Positions 28,622-37,664 of a stretch of 64,000 bases of DNA are shown piece after piece; positions within the stretch are counted from its first letter, which is position 1, and each line of letters opens with the position of its first letter. Origin of the DNA: Vreelandella stevensii S18214 (GTDB lineage: Bacteria; Pseudomonadota; Gammaproteobacteria; Pseudomonadales; Halomonadaceae); contig NZ_AJTS01000039.1 in NCBI RefSeq assembly GCF_000275725.1, forward strand, positions 1 through 64,000, written 5' to 3'. Below the pieces are notes generated by a model, which was not told the origin of the DNA, did no database searches, and was given only the letters and a program-made list of their open reading frames with translations. Position numbers and translations under genes: made by a program.

Positions 28622-29989
28622 ATGTCCACACCCAAGGTCGGTTTTGTGTCGCTAGGCTGCCCTAAGGCACTGGTCGATTCCGAACGCATCCTGACGCAGC
28701 TTCGTACCGATGGTTACGAGATCGTACCCACCTACGACGACGCCGATGTGGTGGTCGTCAATACCTGCGGTTTCATCGACAGCGCCAAGGCCGAGTCCCT
28801 GGACGCCATTGGCGAAGCCATCGCCGAAAACGGCAAGGTGATCGTGACTGGCTGCATGGGGGTGGATGAGTCCGTGATTCGCGACGTGCATCCCAACGTT
28901 CTGGCGGTGACGGGCCCACAGCAGTACGAGCAGGTGGTGAACGCCGTGCATAGCGCGGTGCCCTTCGTCAGCGAGTACGACCACCGCATCGACCTGGTGC
29001 CCGCCCAGGGCATCAAGCTGACGCCGCGCCACTATGCCTACCTGAAGATTTCCGAAGGCTGCAACCATACCTGCAGCTTCTGCATCATTCCCTCCATGCG
29101 GGGCAAGCTGGTCAGCCGCCCCGTGGGTGAGGTACTGCGCGAAGCCGAAGCCCTGGCGCGGGCCGGAGTGAAAGAGCTGCTGGTGATCTCCCAGGACACC
29201 AGCGCCTATGGCGTCGATGTGCGCTACGTGGAGAACGAGTGGCACGGGCGCCAGGTCAAAACGCGCCTGACCGAACTGTGCGATGCGCTGTCCGAGCTGG
29301 GCATTCGCGTGCGCCTGCATTACGTCTACCCTTACCCTCACGTGGATGAGCTGATTCCGCTGATGGCCGAGGGCAAGATCCTGCCGTACCTGGATATTCC
29401 TTTCCAGCACGCCAGCCCCAGGGTGCTCAAGGCGATGAAACGCCCCGCCTTCGAAGACCGTACCCTGGAGCGCATCAAACGCTGGCGCGAGCAGTGCCCC
29501 GAACTGACCATCCGCTCGACCTTCATCGTCGGCTTCCCCGGTGAAACCGAAGATGATTTCCAGTACCTGCTAGACTGGCTGAGCGAAGCGCAGCTGGATC
29601 GGGTGGGCTGCTTCCAGTACTCCCCGGTGGAGGGCGCCCCCGCCAATGAGCTGGGCCTGGCGCAGGTGCCCGATGACGTGAAGCAGGACCGTTGGGAGCG
29701 CTTCATGGCCCACCAGCAGGAGATCTCGGCAGCCCGCCTGCAGGCCAAGATCGATCGTGAGATCGAGGTATTGGTTGACGAAGTGGACGACGAAGGCGCC
29801 ATTGGCCGCAGCGAAGCCGACGCCCCGGAAATCGATGGCATGGTCTATCTGGAAAGCCGCCATGCGCTGCGCGCCGGCGACCTGGTCAGAGCACGCGTCA
29901 CCCATGCCGACGAGTACGACCTGTGGGCCGAGGTGATCGATACCCCCCAGCCGCTGAACTTTGTCAACACCATCGTCAACGCGGGCTAA
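28622..29989 (+). CDS. rimO: Ribosomal protein uS12 methylthiotransferase RimO
   Basis: A 455-residue radical-SAM enzyme that methylthiolates an aspartate of ribosomal protein S12. The N-terminal cluster cysteines are in SLGCPKA, NTCGF and TGCMG; the radical-SAM CxxxCxxC is CNHTCSFC; and a TRAM domain forms the last 65 residues. The ATG at 28622 (MSTPKVGF) has GAGG at good spacing; the open frame back to 28535 lacks one. The gene is monocistronic. Confidence 0.96.
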   Translation: MSTPKVGFVSLGCPKALVDSERILTQLRTDGYEIVPTYDDADVVVVNTCGFIDSAKAESLDAIGEAIAENGKVIVTGCMGVDESVIRDVHPNVLAVTGPQQYEQVVNAVHSAVPFVSEYDHRIDLVPAQGIKLTPRHYAYLKISEGCNHTCSFCIIPSMRGKLVSRPVGEVLREAEALARAGVKELLVISQDTSAYGVDVRYVENEWHGRQVKTRLTELCDALSELGIRVRLHYVYPYPHVDELIPLMAEGKILPYLDIPFQHASPRVLKAMKRPAFEDRTLERIKRWREQCPELTIRSTFIVGFPGETEDDFQYLLDWLSEAQLDRVGCFQYSPVEGAPANELGLAQVPDDVKQDRWERFMAHQQEISAARLQAKIDREIEVLVDEVDDEGAIGRSEADAPEIDGMVYLESRHALRAGDLVRARVTHADEYDLWAEVIDTPQPLNFVNTIVNAG

Positions 29990-30054
29990 GCCATCGACAT
30001 GGAAACCGTATTTAACAAGTAAGTTGAGTTTTCTTTGCCCACAAAGGAGCGAAC

Positions 30055-30339
30055 ATGGCCCAGCACACTGTCTCGTCCAGCAACGACCTCACCTTCACCA
30101 TGGGGCGCGAGGAACTGGTGATTCATCGCCGCTACGAGGTGCTCGGTATCATCAATGATTTCATGATAGGGCTGTGGTTCGTCATCGGTAGCATCTGCTT
30201 CTTTTACGAGGGAACAGTGCAAACCGTGGGCGTTTGGTTGTTTGTCATTGGCAGTATCCAACTTTTGATACGCCCGGCCATCCGCCTACACCGCTACGTC
30301 TATTTCAAGCGGTTGCCGGATGAGCGGCACGATGCCTAA
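30055..30339 (+). CDS. YrhK-domain membrane protein
   Basis: A 94-residue protein with two predicted membrane helices (about residues 37-55 and 60-78). A basic HRRYE motif precedes the first, matching the YrhK domain; such proteins are widespread but uncharacterised. AAGGAG lies six bases before the ATG. The stop codon overlaps that of the convergent DeoR-type regulator by four bases, so no independent terminator fits between them. Confidence 0.75.
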   Translation: MAQHTVSSSNDLTFTMGREELVIHRRYEVLGIINDFMIGLWFVIGSICFFYEGTVQTVGVWLFVIGSIQLLIRPAIRLHRYVYFKRLPDERHDA

Positions 30340-31094
30340 CCTCCGCTCATGAAGCAAACGCCTTGGGCCGCTAACGGGCTTCTTAACCGGTCGGGCAAAG
30401 GGCTGTCGGTGATCACCGCATGATAGTCGGCCAGCGATCCGGCGGCGCAGCGCAGCGGCAGGTCGAACTTGGTCTTGTCCAGTACCAGAATACGGTACGC
30501 CGCGTGGGCCAGCAGCGCCTCTCGGGCCATGACTTCGTCATCGTTGTAGTCGTACAGCAGGCCCTGGCTATCCATCCCGCCCACCGAGACGATGCCCACA
30601 TCGACCCGATAACGCTGAAAGAAGCGCCAGGCATCACCGCCTATCACGTCCTGGTCGCGGCGGCGCACGCGACCACCCGCCACGACCAGCTCGCACTCCA
30701 GGGCACACAGTTTGATCAGCGCGTGCAGGTTGTTGGTCATGATCTGCAGGCCCTGCTTGCCGTGCAGCGCATCGGCCAGCTGCTCCACCGTAGTGCCGGT
30801 GCCTAAAAACAGCGACTGGTGATCGGTAATCAGCGAGGCTGCCTGACGGGCAATGTGTCGTTTGCCGGCCTGATTGACGATCTGGCGCTGGTCATAGCCG
30901 ACATTCTCCTGGTCAGGAAACGCCATCACCTCACCGTGTCGGCGTAGCAGCAGCCCTTGCTCGGCCAACGAGCGTATGTCGCTGCGCACGGTTTGCACCG
31001 AGACGCCAAACCGTCGCGCCAATGCCTCCAGGGTCTGCCGCCCCTCGTCCCGCACGCAGGCCAGTACCGCCCGCCGACGTTGATTGACGTCCAT
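30336..31094 (-). CDS. DeoR/GlpR-family transcriptional regulator
   Basis: A 252-residue repressor with an N-terminal winged helix-turn-helix (residues 1-57; RRFGVSVQTVRSDIRSL is the recognition region) and the DeoR-type sugar-phosphate-sensing domain. Signatures there are LGTGTTVEQLADAL and SVGGMDSQGLLYDYN. DeoR-type regulators usually respond to a phosphorylated sugar or polyol. GGGAGG precedes ATG 31094. The gene is divergent from the ABC-importer operon, and three evenly spaced ACGAAA boxes lie in the intergenic region, so it probably controls that operon and itself. Confidence 0.88.
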   Translation of the reverse strand: MDVNQRRRAVLACVRDEGRQTLEALARRFGVSVQTVRSDIRSLAEQGLLLRRHGEVMAFPDQENVGYDQRQIVNQAGKRHIARQAASLITDHQSLFLGTGTTVEQLADALHGKQGLQIMTNNLHALIKLCALECELVVAGGRVRRRDQDVIGGDAWRFFQRYRVDVGIVSVGGMDSQGLLYDYNDDEVMAREALLAHAAYRILVLDKTKFDLPLRCAAGSLADYHAVITDSPLPDRLRSPLAAQGVCFMSGG

Positions 31095-31134
31095 GCTTCC
31101 TCCCGGTTTTCCCTTCAAGGTTGCCGCCAGCAAA

Positions 31135-31182
31135 ACGAAAACCGTTTTCTGCTCGACGAAAGCCATTCACTTTCAAACGAAA
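31135..31182. promoter_or_regulatory. Candidate DeoR-type operator: three ACGAAA boxes, 21-bp spacing
   Basis: ACGAAA (complement TTTCGT) occurs at 31135-31140, 31156-31161 and 31177-31182, exactly 21 bp apart, i.e. on one face of the helix. The third sits within CTTTC-AAAC-GAAAG, a short inverted repeat. Direct repeats containing TTTCG are typical DeoR-family operators. The boxes lie between the divergent regulator and importer genes. Confidence 0.65.
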
Positions 31183-31252
31183 GCTTAGTGTCACGATGTT
31201 GTAAGGCGATGACAGTAGTGTGATCACTGTTCACCTACTGGAGGTTTCCCCG

Positions 31253-32230
31253 ATGTTGAAGCGTTCGTTGTGTCATGCCGTGACCCTTGCAAGCCTTGCC
31301 CTGTCCACGCCTCTGTTGGCCAACCAAACGCTGGTGCTCTATACCAGCCAGCCCAACAGCGACGCCCAGCAAACCGTGGATGCCTTCCAGGCGGCCTATC
31401 CGGAGATCGAGGTGGAGTGGGTGCGCGACGGCACCACGCGCCTGATGACTCGCCTGCGTTCGGAGCTGGCCGCAGGAGTGAGCAACCCCGACGTGCTGCT
31501 GATCGCAGACAGCATGACCATGGAGTCGCTGAAGCAGGAGGGCCATCTGCAACCCTATCTGAGCCCCGAGCGCGACGCCTACGATGAGGCGCTCTACGAC
31601 GCCGACGGCTACTTCTACGGCACCAAGCTCATTACCACCGGGATCGTTTACAACACGGGTGCCGAGCACCAGCCGCAACGCTGGGCCGACCTGATTGGCC
31701 CGGAATACGAAGGCCTGGTCACCATGCCCAGCCCCCTCTACTCCGGCGCAGCGCTGATCCACATGGCCGCCATCGGTGAAACGTCGCTGGGCCTGGAATA
31801 CTACGACGCCCTGCACGCCAACCGTACGGAAGCCCAAAGCGGTAACGGTGGCGTCTTCAACGCCGTGGCAGCAGGCACCAAGCCGTACGGCATCGTGGTG
31901 GATTTCCTGCCTATCCGTGAAGCGGCCAAGGGTTCCCCCGTGGCGTTCGTCTTCCCCGAGGAAGGCGTCAGCGCCGTGACCGAACCCGTCGCCATCATGG
32001 CGGAAGCCCAACACCCGGATGCTGCCCAGAAATTCGTCGATTTCGTGCTCTCCCAAGCCGGGCAGGAATTGGTGAGCCAGCAGGGCTACCTGCCTGCGCA
32101 CCCGGACGTTGCTCCGCCGGAAGGCTTTCCCGAACGCGACTCGATTCAGCTGATGCCGGTCGATATCGAGCAAGCGCTGTCCCAGGAAGAGGCGCTCAAG
32201 CAGCGTTTCAATGAGCTGTTTGGCGGTTGA
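31253..32230 (+). CDS. ABC importer substrate-binding protein (FbpA/AfuA/phosphonate type)
   Basis: A 325-residue periplasmic binding protein with a signal peptide cleaved after LLA (about residue 22). The mature N-terminus LVLYTSQPNSDAQQTVDAF and later VYNTG match the family that includes ferric-ion, sugar-phosphate (AfuA) and 2-aminoethylphosphonate binders. The tyrosine pair typical of ferric ligands is not evident, and the neighbouring phosphoester-type enzymes argue for an organophosphate rather than iron. GGAGG precedes ATG 31253. Its stop overlaps the permease start. Confidence 0.82.
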   Translation: MLKRSLCHAVTLASLALSTPLLANQTLVLYTSQPNSDAQQTVDAFQAAYPEIEVEWVRDGTTRLMTRLRSELAAGVSNPDVLLIADSMTMESLKQEGHLQPYLSPERDAYDEALYDADGYFYGTKLITTGIVYNTGAEHQPQRWADLIGPEYEGLVTMPSPLYSGAALIHMAAIGETSLGLEYYDALHANRTEAQSGNGGVFNAVAAGTKPYGIVVDFLPIREAAKGSPVAFVFPEEGVSAVTEPVAIMAEAQHPDAAQKFVDFVLSQAGQELVSQQGYLPAHPDVAPPEGFPERDSIQLMPVDIEQALSQEEALKQRFNELFGG

Positions 32231-33933
32231 TGATGAGCCCTTCGCTGAACGTTGGCAGCCAGCATCGCTGGCTGCTTACCCTGCTCACGCTGCTGGTGGT
32301 GTTACTCAGCCTGGCGCCCAGCCTGCGGCTTTTGATGGAAGCCCTCAGCGACCTGGGCCAGGGCAGCAGTGCCCCGCTGTGGAAAGTGCTCAACGCGGCC
32401 AGCACCTGGCGCGCCTTGTGGCACAGCCTGTACACCTCGGGCCTGGGCATGCTGATTGCCCTGGTGCTGGGCAGCCTGTTCGCCTTCGTGATCACCCTGA
32501 CGGACATTCGCGGCAAGGCCTGGCTGGTGTTCTGCTTCATGCTGCCCATGATGATCCCGCCCCAAGTCACCGCGCTGAGCTGGCTACAGCTGTTCGGCCC
32601 GGCCAGCCCTTTACTGAAAAGCATCGGCATGGCACCGCCGCTGGGCAGCCCCCAGCCGCTCTATTCCGCCGAAGGCATTGCGCTGCTGCTCGGCATTCAA
32701 AGTGCACCGCTGGTATTTCTGGCGCTGCGTACCTCGCTCATGTCGCTCCCCCGTGAGCTGGTCGAAGCGGCCCGCATCAGCGGCGCCCGCCAGGGTCAGG
32801 TCTGGGGGCATATCATTCTGCCCGTGACCCGGCACGGCCTGATCGCCGGTGCGGCCATGGCCTTCATCTCCAGCCTGGGCAATTTTGGCATTCCCGCCAT
32901 GCTGGGCATTCCCGCAGGCTATTACGTGCTGCCCACCTTGATCTACCAGCGCATGGCCAACTTTGGCACCGGCGTGCTGGCAGAAATGGCGGCGCTTTCC
33001 CTGTTGATTGGTGTGCTGGCCCTGGCCGGGGTAGCCCTGCAGCAGTACTGGATGAATCGCAGCCGCTTTGGCCTGGGTGGGCACAGCGGTCGAGCCCACG
33101 ACTTTTCACTGGGGCGCTGGCGTACCGGCGTGACGACACTGCTGATCATGGTGCTGCTCTTGATCCTGGTGGCGCCGCTGCTCGCGCTGGTGGTGAGCTC
33201 GCTGGTCCCGGCCATGGGCGTTCCCCTGAGCCTGGATACCATCACCCTCAACGCCTACCACGAGGTCATCGGCCGACAGGGCGCCACCTGGCGGGCCGTG
33301 CGCAACAGTTTCTGGCTGGCAGGCGGCGCCGCGCTGGTGCTGATGCTGTGCAGCCTGCCCCTGGCGTACCGTCTTCAGCGCCTGCCGCCTCGTCTACAGC
33401 AGCTCACCCTCAGCGTCATCGAGCTGCCCTATGCCCTGCCTGGCGTGGTGCTGGCGATTGCCTGCATTCTGCTGTTCGTGCGCCCGCTGCCACTGATCAA
33501 TCTGGCGCTGTACGGCACCCTTGGGCTAATTTTCGTGGCCTACCTGGCGCGCTTTCTGGTGGTCTGCCTGAAGCCGGTCAGCGCCAGCCTTGCGCAGCTC
33601 GACCCCTCGCTGGAAGAAGCCGCCCAGTTGGCCGGAGCTGGCCCCTGGCGGCGGCTGGCCACCATCGTGATGCCGCTGATCGCGCCCTCCCTGTTTGCCG
33701 GTGGGCTGCTGGTATTCCTGCTGGCCGTCAACGAGCTCACCGTGTCGGCGCTGCTCTGGAGCGCCGGCAACGAAACCCTGGGCGTATTGATCTTCAACCT
33801 GGACGAAGGGGGCGAAAGCGTGCTGGCGTCGGCGGTGGCCGTGCTGGTCGTGGCCATGGTGGCCACCTTGATGCTGCTGCTGAGCCTGATGGCCCCTCGC
33901 TTACCCAAAGGAGTCGTGCCATGGCAAGGCTAA
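32230..33933 (+). CDS. ABC importer permease with two fused permease domains
   Basis: A protein of about 567 residues with two copies of the binding-protein-dependent permease domain. EAA loops read ELVEAARISGARQGQVWGHI in the first half and SLEEAAQLAGAGPWRRLATI in the second, with about twelve helices in all. Fused permeases are typical of the FbpB and 2-aminoethylphosphonate (PhnV-like) families. The ATG at 32230 overlaps the binding-protein stop, and a second ATG follows immediately; either may be used. It overlaps the ATPase gene by 13 bases at its end. Confidence 0.9.
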   Translation: MMSPSLNVGSQHRWLLTLLTLLVVLLSLAPSLRLLMEALSDLGQGSSAPLWKVLNAASTWRALWHSLYTSGLGMLIALVLGSLFAFVITLTDIRGKAWLVFCFMLPMMIPPQVTALSWLQLFGPASPLLKSIGMAPPLGSPQPLYSAEGIALLLGIQSAPLVFLALRTSLMSLPRELVEAARISGARQGQVWGHIILPVTRHGLIAGAAMAFISSLGNFGIPAMLGIPAGYYVLPTLIYQRMANFGTGVLAEMAALSLLIGVLALAGVALQQYWMNRSRFGLGGHSGRAHDFSLGRWRTGVTTLLIMVLLLILVAPLLALVVSSLVPAMGVPLSLDTITLNAYHEVIGRQGATWRAVRNSFWLAGGAALVLMLCSLPLAYRLQRLPPRLQQLTLSVIELPYALPGVVLAIACILLFVRPLPLINLALYGTLGLIFVAYLARFLVVCLKPVSASLAQLDPSLEEAAQLAGAGPWRRLATIVMPLIAPSLFAGGLLVFLLAVNELTVSALLWSAGNETLGVLIFNLDEGGESVLASAVAVLVVAMVATLMLLLSLMAPRLPKGVVPWQG

Positions 33934-34967
33934 TGCTCGACCGCGTCACCAAACAGTTTGGCCAACACACCGCGGTCAATGGCGTCACCCTCGATATCTC
34001 TCCCGGCGAATTCGTGGCGCTGCTGGGCCCCAGCGGCTGCGGCAAAACCACCATGCTCCGCATGCTGGCAGGGTTCGAGCAGGTGAGTAGCGGCACCATG
34101 ACGCTCGGTGAGACGCTGCTGGCCAGCGCCCACCACCATGTGCCCCCCGAGCAGCGCAACATGGCCATGGTGTTTCAGTCCTACGCGCTATGGCCCCATA
34201 TGAGCGTGGCCGACAACGTGGGCTACCCGCTGAAGCTGCGCCGCATTCAAGGCAGCGACTACCAACGCCGAGTCGCCCAGGCGCTGGAGCAGGTGGCGTT
34301 GACCCCCTATGCCCAGCGCTCGCCCCAGGCCCTCAGCGGCGGCCAGCGCCAGCGGGTGGCACTGGCCCGCTGCCTGGTCACCGACCCCAACGTGGTGTTG
34401 CTGGACGAACCGCTCGCCAACCTGGACCGCAACCTGCGGGCCGCCATGGAGCACAGCTTCGTGGATTTCCACCGGCGGACCCAGGCCACCATGGTCTACG
34501 TCACCCACGACCAAAGCGAAGCCATGGCCATGGCAGACCGCATTGCCGTCATGCGGGAGGGCGAGCTGGTACAGTGGGCCACGCCCGAAACGCTCTACCG
34601 AGCGCCGCGCAGCGAATGGGTCGCGCGGTTTATCGGCCAGGGCAGCCTGCTTCACATTGCCAGCGGCGCGCCTAGCCAGCGTCTCACCGAAAGCGCTTTG
34701 ATGAACGGGCTGGCCGCGCCGCTCACCGCGCGTTCGCAACCCGTGCTGGTGCGCCCGGAGCACGTGCATCTGGATGCCACGGCCCCCAATCCCCACGATC
34801 TGACCGCCCGCGTTGAACGGCTGACCTTTCGCGGTGAGCGCTACGAGCTACACCTGCGTCTGAGCACCGGCGATGCCCTGCTGGCGTATCATCCCCACGC
34901 CCTTGGCGAAGGTCAGCAGGTCGCAGTACGCCTGCTGGAAGGCTGGTGTCTGGAGCCCGACCAATGA
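33921..34967 (+). CDS. ABC importer ATP-binding protein (FbpC/PotA type)
   Basis: A 348-residue ATPase with Walker A GPSGCGKTT, Q-loop FQSYALWPHM, signature LSGGQRQRV, Walker B LDEPLANLD, and a TOBE-type C-terminal domain (about 280-348). The start ATG 33921 lies inside the end of the permease gene and has AAAGGAG upstream. Its stop overlaps the hydrolase start in an ATGA junction. It energises the fused permease encoded just upstream. Confidence 0.92.
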   Translation: MARLMLDRVTKQFGQHTAVNGVTLDISPGEFVALLGPSGCGKTTMLRMLAGFEQVSSGTMTLGETLLASAHHHVPPEQRNMAMVFQSYALWPHMSVADNVGYPLKLRRIQGSDYQRRVAQALEQVALTPYAQRSPQALSGGQRQRVALARCLVTDPNVVLLDEPLANLDRNLRAAMEHSFVDFHRRTQATMVYVTHDQSEAMAMADRIAVMREGELVQWATPETLYRAPRSEWVARFIGQGSLLHIASGAPSQRLTESALMNGLAAPLTARSQPVLVRPEHVHLDATAPNPHDLTARVERLTFRGERYELHLRLSTGDALLAYHPHALGEGQQVAVRLLEGWCLEPDQ

Positions 34968-36061
34968 GCGCCTTGATGGAGATCCTCAGCGGGCTGGGCG
35001 ACAAGGGCCCGGCCGCCATCGTGGTCGAGGCCCAGGGCAAACGCCTGCTGCTGGATGCGGGCGGCGCACTGCATCCCGGTGAGGCGATCACCTGGGCGGC
35101 GGGGCTCGCGGTAGACGCCGTGCTGATCAGCCACGATCATATCGATCATATTGGCGGGGGGGCCGAGCTGCCCGAGCAGCTGCCGCTCTACTGCACGCCG
35201 CTGGTCGCCAAGGCGCTGCCGCCCCACAGAGCGTGGCAGCCACTGCCCTATCGCGGCCGTCTCGAAGTGGAGGGCATTACCGTCACCACCGGCCAGGCGG
35301 GCCACTCGCTGGGGGGAGTCTGGCTGCATCTCGACGTGGCGGGCGGACTTTTCTATAGCGGCGATGCCTGTTTCGAGTCGCGGCTGTTTCCCTTCGATAC
35401 GCCGCCACCTGCCCGTACGGCGCTGCTGGACGCCTCCTATGGCAGCTACGACCAGCCCCAGGCACACTGCCTCGATACCCTGAGCAGTGCTCTGGACACG
35501 CCACTGGTGCTGCCGGTACCGGAAACGGGACGGGCGCTGGAAATGGCACTGTGGTTGGCAGAGGAAGCCAATCGCCGACAGCTCCCCTTGGCCATCGACC
35601 CCATCATCCGCGACAACCTTGCCGCTCTGCTGGCGCTACCATGCGGTTTGCGGCGTGACGGGCTGGACGACGCCATCGGCACCCTGCTCCAGCGGCCCAA
35701 CGCCAGCCATCCGACACTCTGGCTGGTCAGCGACCGTGACGACCAGCCCGCCGACTGGCCCGACCATCGTCTGCTGCACACCGGCTACCTGACGCCACAG
35801 CGCTGTGCGCAGCTGGCCGCCAACGAGGTGCTTTGGCAACGCTGGAACGTCCATCTGCGCGCCTCGCACTTGGTGGCGCTGGCCCATCAGCTCCAGGCTG
35901 CTCAGGTCGTGCCTCTGTTTACGCGACTGGACGATGAAGCCATTGACCACTGGCGCGAACGTCTAGGCACGCGGCTGACGACCCAGGCACGGCTTGCCCT
36001 CAGCAGCCGTTCTCAAGGTTCGGCCGTTTCACTCTTTTCATCTCAGGAATCCATGTCATGA
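34964..36061 (+). CDS. Metallo-beta-lactamase-fold hydrolase
   Basis: A 365-residue cytoplasmic hydrolase. The two-metal site is complete: HDHIDH at 57-62, His114 in GHSLGG and Asp134 in YSGDACFES. The long C-terminal half resembles the insertions of RNase J/PhnP-like or exonuclease-type relatives, but no beta-CASP motif is evident. Translational coupling to an importer ATPase and to a PNKP-type phosphatase suggests it hydrolyses an imported phosphodiester or cyclic phosphate; this is inference from context. The downstream gene starts four bases before its stop. Confidence 0.8.
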   Translation: MSALMEILSGLGDKGPAAIVVEAQGKRLLLDAGGALHPGEAITWAAGLAVDAVLISHDHIDHIGGGAELPEQLPLYCTPLVAKALPPHRAWQPLPYRGRLEVEGITVTTGQAGHSLGGVWLHLDVAGGLFYSGDACFESRLFPFDTPPPARTALLDASYGSYDQPQAHCLDTLSSALDTPLVLPVPETGRALEMALWLAEEANRRQLPLAIDPIIRDNLAALLALPCGLRRDGLDDAIGTLLQRPNASHPTLWLVSDRDDQPADWPDHRLLHTGYLTPQRCAQLAANEVLWQRWNVHLRASHLVALAHQLQAAQVVPLFTRLDDEAIDHWRERLGTRLTTQARLALSSRSQGSAVSLFSSQESMS

Positions 36062-36504
36062 CCGCAGTCATCGTTGACGTCGACGGCACGCTTGCCGAAT
36101 TTCACCCCCAGCAAGTCCATGAGTGGGTGCTGGGCCCCGCCAAACAGTGGGACCCCTTCTTCGCCCATATGGCCCAGGCGCCGGTCATCGAACCCGTGGC
36201 CAAACTGGTCAAGTTGCTGAAAGCCCAGGGCCAGCAAATCGTCATTTGCAGCGGCCGCCCGGACAGCCACCGCGAGCATACCCAGGCCTGGCTCGACCGC
36301 CATGCCATCCCCTTCGATGCCATGTACCTGCGCCCCGAGGGCGATGACCATGTGGACGATGAAGAGGTAAAAGCCGCGCTACTCGATCAAATGCGCAGCG
36401 ACGGCTTCGCGCCCTGGCTGGTACTGGACGACCGTGATGCCGTGGTCGCCCAGTGGCGCGCCCTGGGGCTTACCTGCCTGCAGTGCGCGCCGGGGGATTT
36501 TTAA
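36058..36504 (+). CDS. HAD phosphatase related to polynucleotide-kinase 3'-phosphatase
   Basis: A 148-residue stand-alone HAD phosphatase. The nucleophile motif DVDGTL (Asp7, Asp9) is followed by ICSGRPDSHR (motif II) and, at the end, LVLDDRDAVVAQWRALGLTC then QCAPGDF. This C-terminal block closely resembles the phosphatase domain of T4 polynucleotide kinase (DDR...V..WR..G..C.QV..GDF). There is no kinase domain. It may remove phosphate from a nucleotide-like or sugar phosphate produced by the hydrolase encoded upstream. Its stop overlaps the convergent MFS gene by four bases. Confidence 0.82.
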   Translation: MTAVIVDVDGTLAEFHPQQVHEWVLGPAKQWDPFFAHMAQAPVIEPVAKLVKLLKAQGQQIVICSGRPDSHREHTQAWLDRHAIPFDAMYLRPEGDDHVDDEEVKAALLDQMRSDGFAPWLVLDDRDAVVAQWRALGLTCLQCAPGDF

Positions 36505-37664
36505 GCACTGGCGGGGGGCACATGCCGCTGCCAAAGCAGCAGTGCTACAGGCACCAGCGCCACAGGCACCAACACCAGGTTGAGGGTTGCCCAACCCAGG
36601 CCATTGACCAGGGGACCTGCCAGCAGCGCGGTCAGGGCGGCGGTGCCAAATACCATGAACTCGTTGGTGGCCTGGGTGCGGGCCTTGTCCTCTGGTCGGT
36701 AGCTCTGGGTCAGCAGGCCGGTGGCGGGCAAGAACGTAAAATTCCACCCAAGCCCCAGCAGAATGAGGGCCACATTGAACCCCAGCAGGCCGCCCTCCCA
36801 CTGAGCCACCAGCGCACTCATCACCAGCAGCAGGCATCCGGCCACGATCATTTGCCTGGCGCCAAAACGCGTGACCAGATGCCCCGTCAAGAAAGAGGGT
36901 AGAAACATCGCCACCACGTGCCACTGAATGGTCATCGACACGTGATCGAAATGATGCCCCGCCCCCGCCATGGCAAGCGGTGTGGCGGTCATGGCCAGGT
37001 TCATGACCCCGTACCCCACCATCGCCGCACTCACCGCCACGATGAACCCGGGCTGGCGGAGTATGTGGCGCAACGGCATGGCATTGGCGGCACCGTGCGT
37101 CTGGGAGACAGGCGGTAGCCGCGTCGCCATCAGCACCACCAGTGCGAGCAGGTAGAGCAAGGCCAGTCCTATGAAACTCCCCAGAAACGGCACCATGCTC
37201 AGCTCACGGCTCACCCTTGCCAACCAGGGCCCGGCAAACGCTGCCAGAACCCCGCCCCCCATGACCAGGCCAATCGCCCGGTCACGCAACGGTGCGGGAG
37301 TCGCTTCCACCGCAGCAAAGCGGTACAGCTGCCCAAAACCAATGCCAATGCCGATCAGCCAGGTCGCCACCAGGAAGAGCCCGAAGTGGGCGCTCACCAA
37401 GGCCTGCGCCGCGACGAGCGCGCCCAGCAGACCCACCCCATTGCCCAGCATGAAGCCTCGCTTACGGCCCACTTTGGCCATGATCAACGATGCAGGGATA
37501 GTGGCACACATCAGCCCCAACCACTGGGTAGCCACCGGGGCCGTTGACCAGCTCGCACTCGGGGCGAGCGCCGCGCCAATCAAGGGCGAGACGGCGATCA
37601 ACAGGACGTTGCCCGTGACCAGCAGCGCTTGGCAAAGCGATAACAGCGTCACCGTGAATGGCAT
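36501..37664 (-). CDS. MFS transporter
   Basis: A 387-residue major facilitator with twelve predicted helices. The loop 2-3 motif appears as AKVGRKRGFMLGN. It resembles YfcJ/YnfM-type drug or metabolite carriers; the substrate is unknown. The start at 37664 (MPFTVTL) has AGGAGGAG nearby and overlaps the stop of the upstream GlxA-type regulator in a TGATG junction. The two genes therefore form a regulator-carrier operon. Confidence 0.85.
   Translation of the reverse strand: MPFTVTLLSLCQALLVTGNVLLIAVSPLIGAALAPSASWSTAPVATQWLGLMCATIPASLIMAKVGRKRGFMLGNGVGLLGALVAAQALVSAHFGLFLVATWLIGIGIGFGQLYRFAAVEATPAPLRDRAIGLVMGGGVLAAFAGPWLARVSRELSMVPFLGSFIGLALLYLLALVVLMATRLPPVSQTHGAANAMPLRHILRQPGFIVAVSAAMVGYGVMNLAMTATPLAMAGAGHHFDHVSMTIQWHVVAMFLPSFLTGHLVTRFGARQMIVAGCLLLVMSALVAQWEGGLLGFNVALILLGLGWNFTFLPATGLLTQSYRPEDKARTQATNEFMVFGTAALTALLAGPLVNGLGWATLNLVLVPVALVPVALLLWQRHVPPASA

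Noticed and set aside
31253-34967. Ferric iron importer (FbpABC)
   Set aside because: Family resemblance exists, but the tyrosine ligand pair was not found, the regulator is DeoR-type rather than Fur-linked, and the coupled enzymes are phosphoesterase-like. No substrate is assigned.
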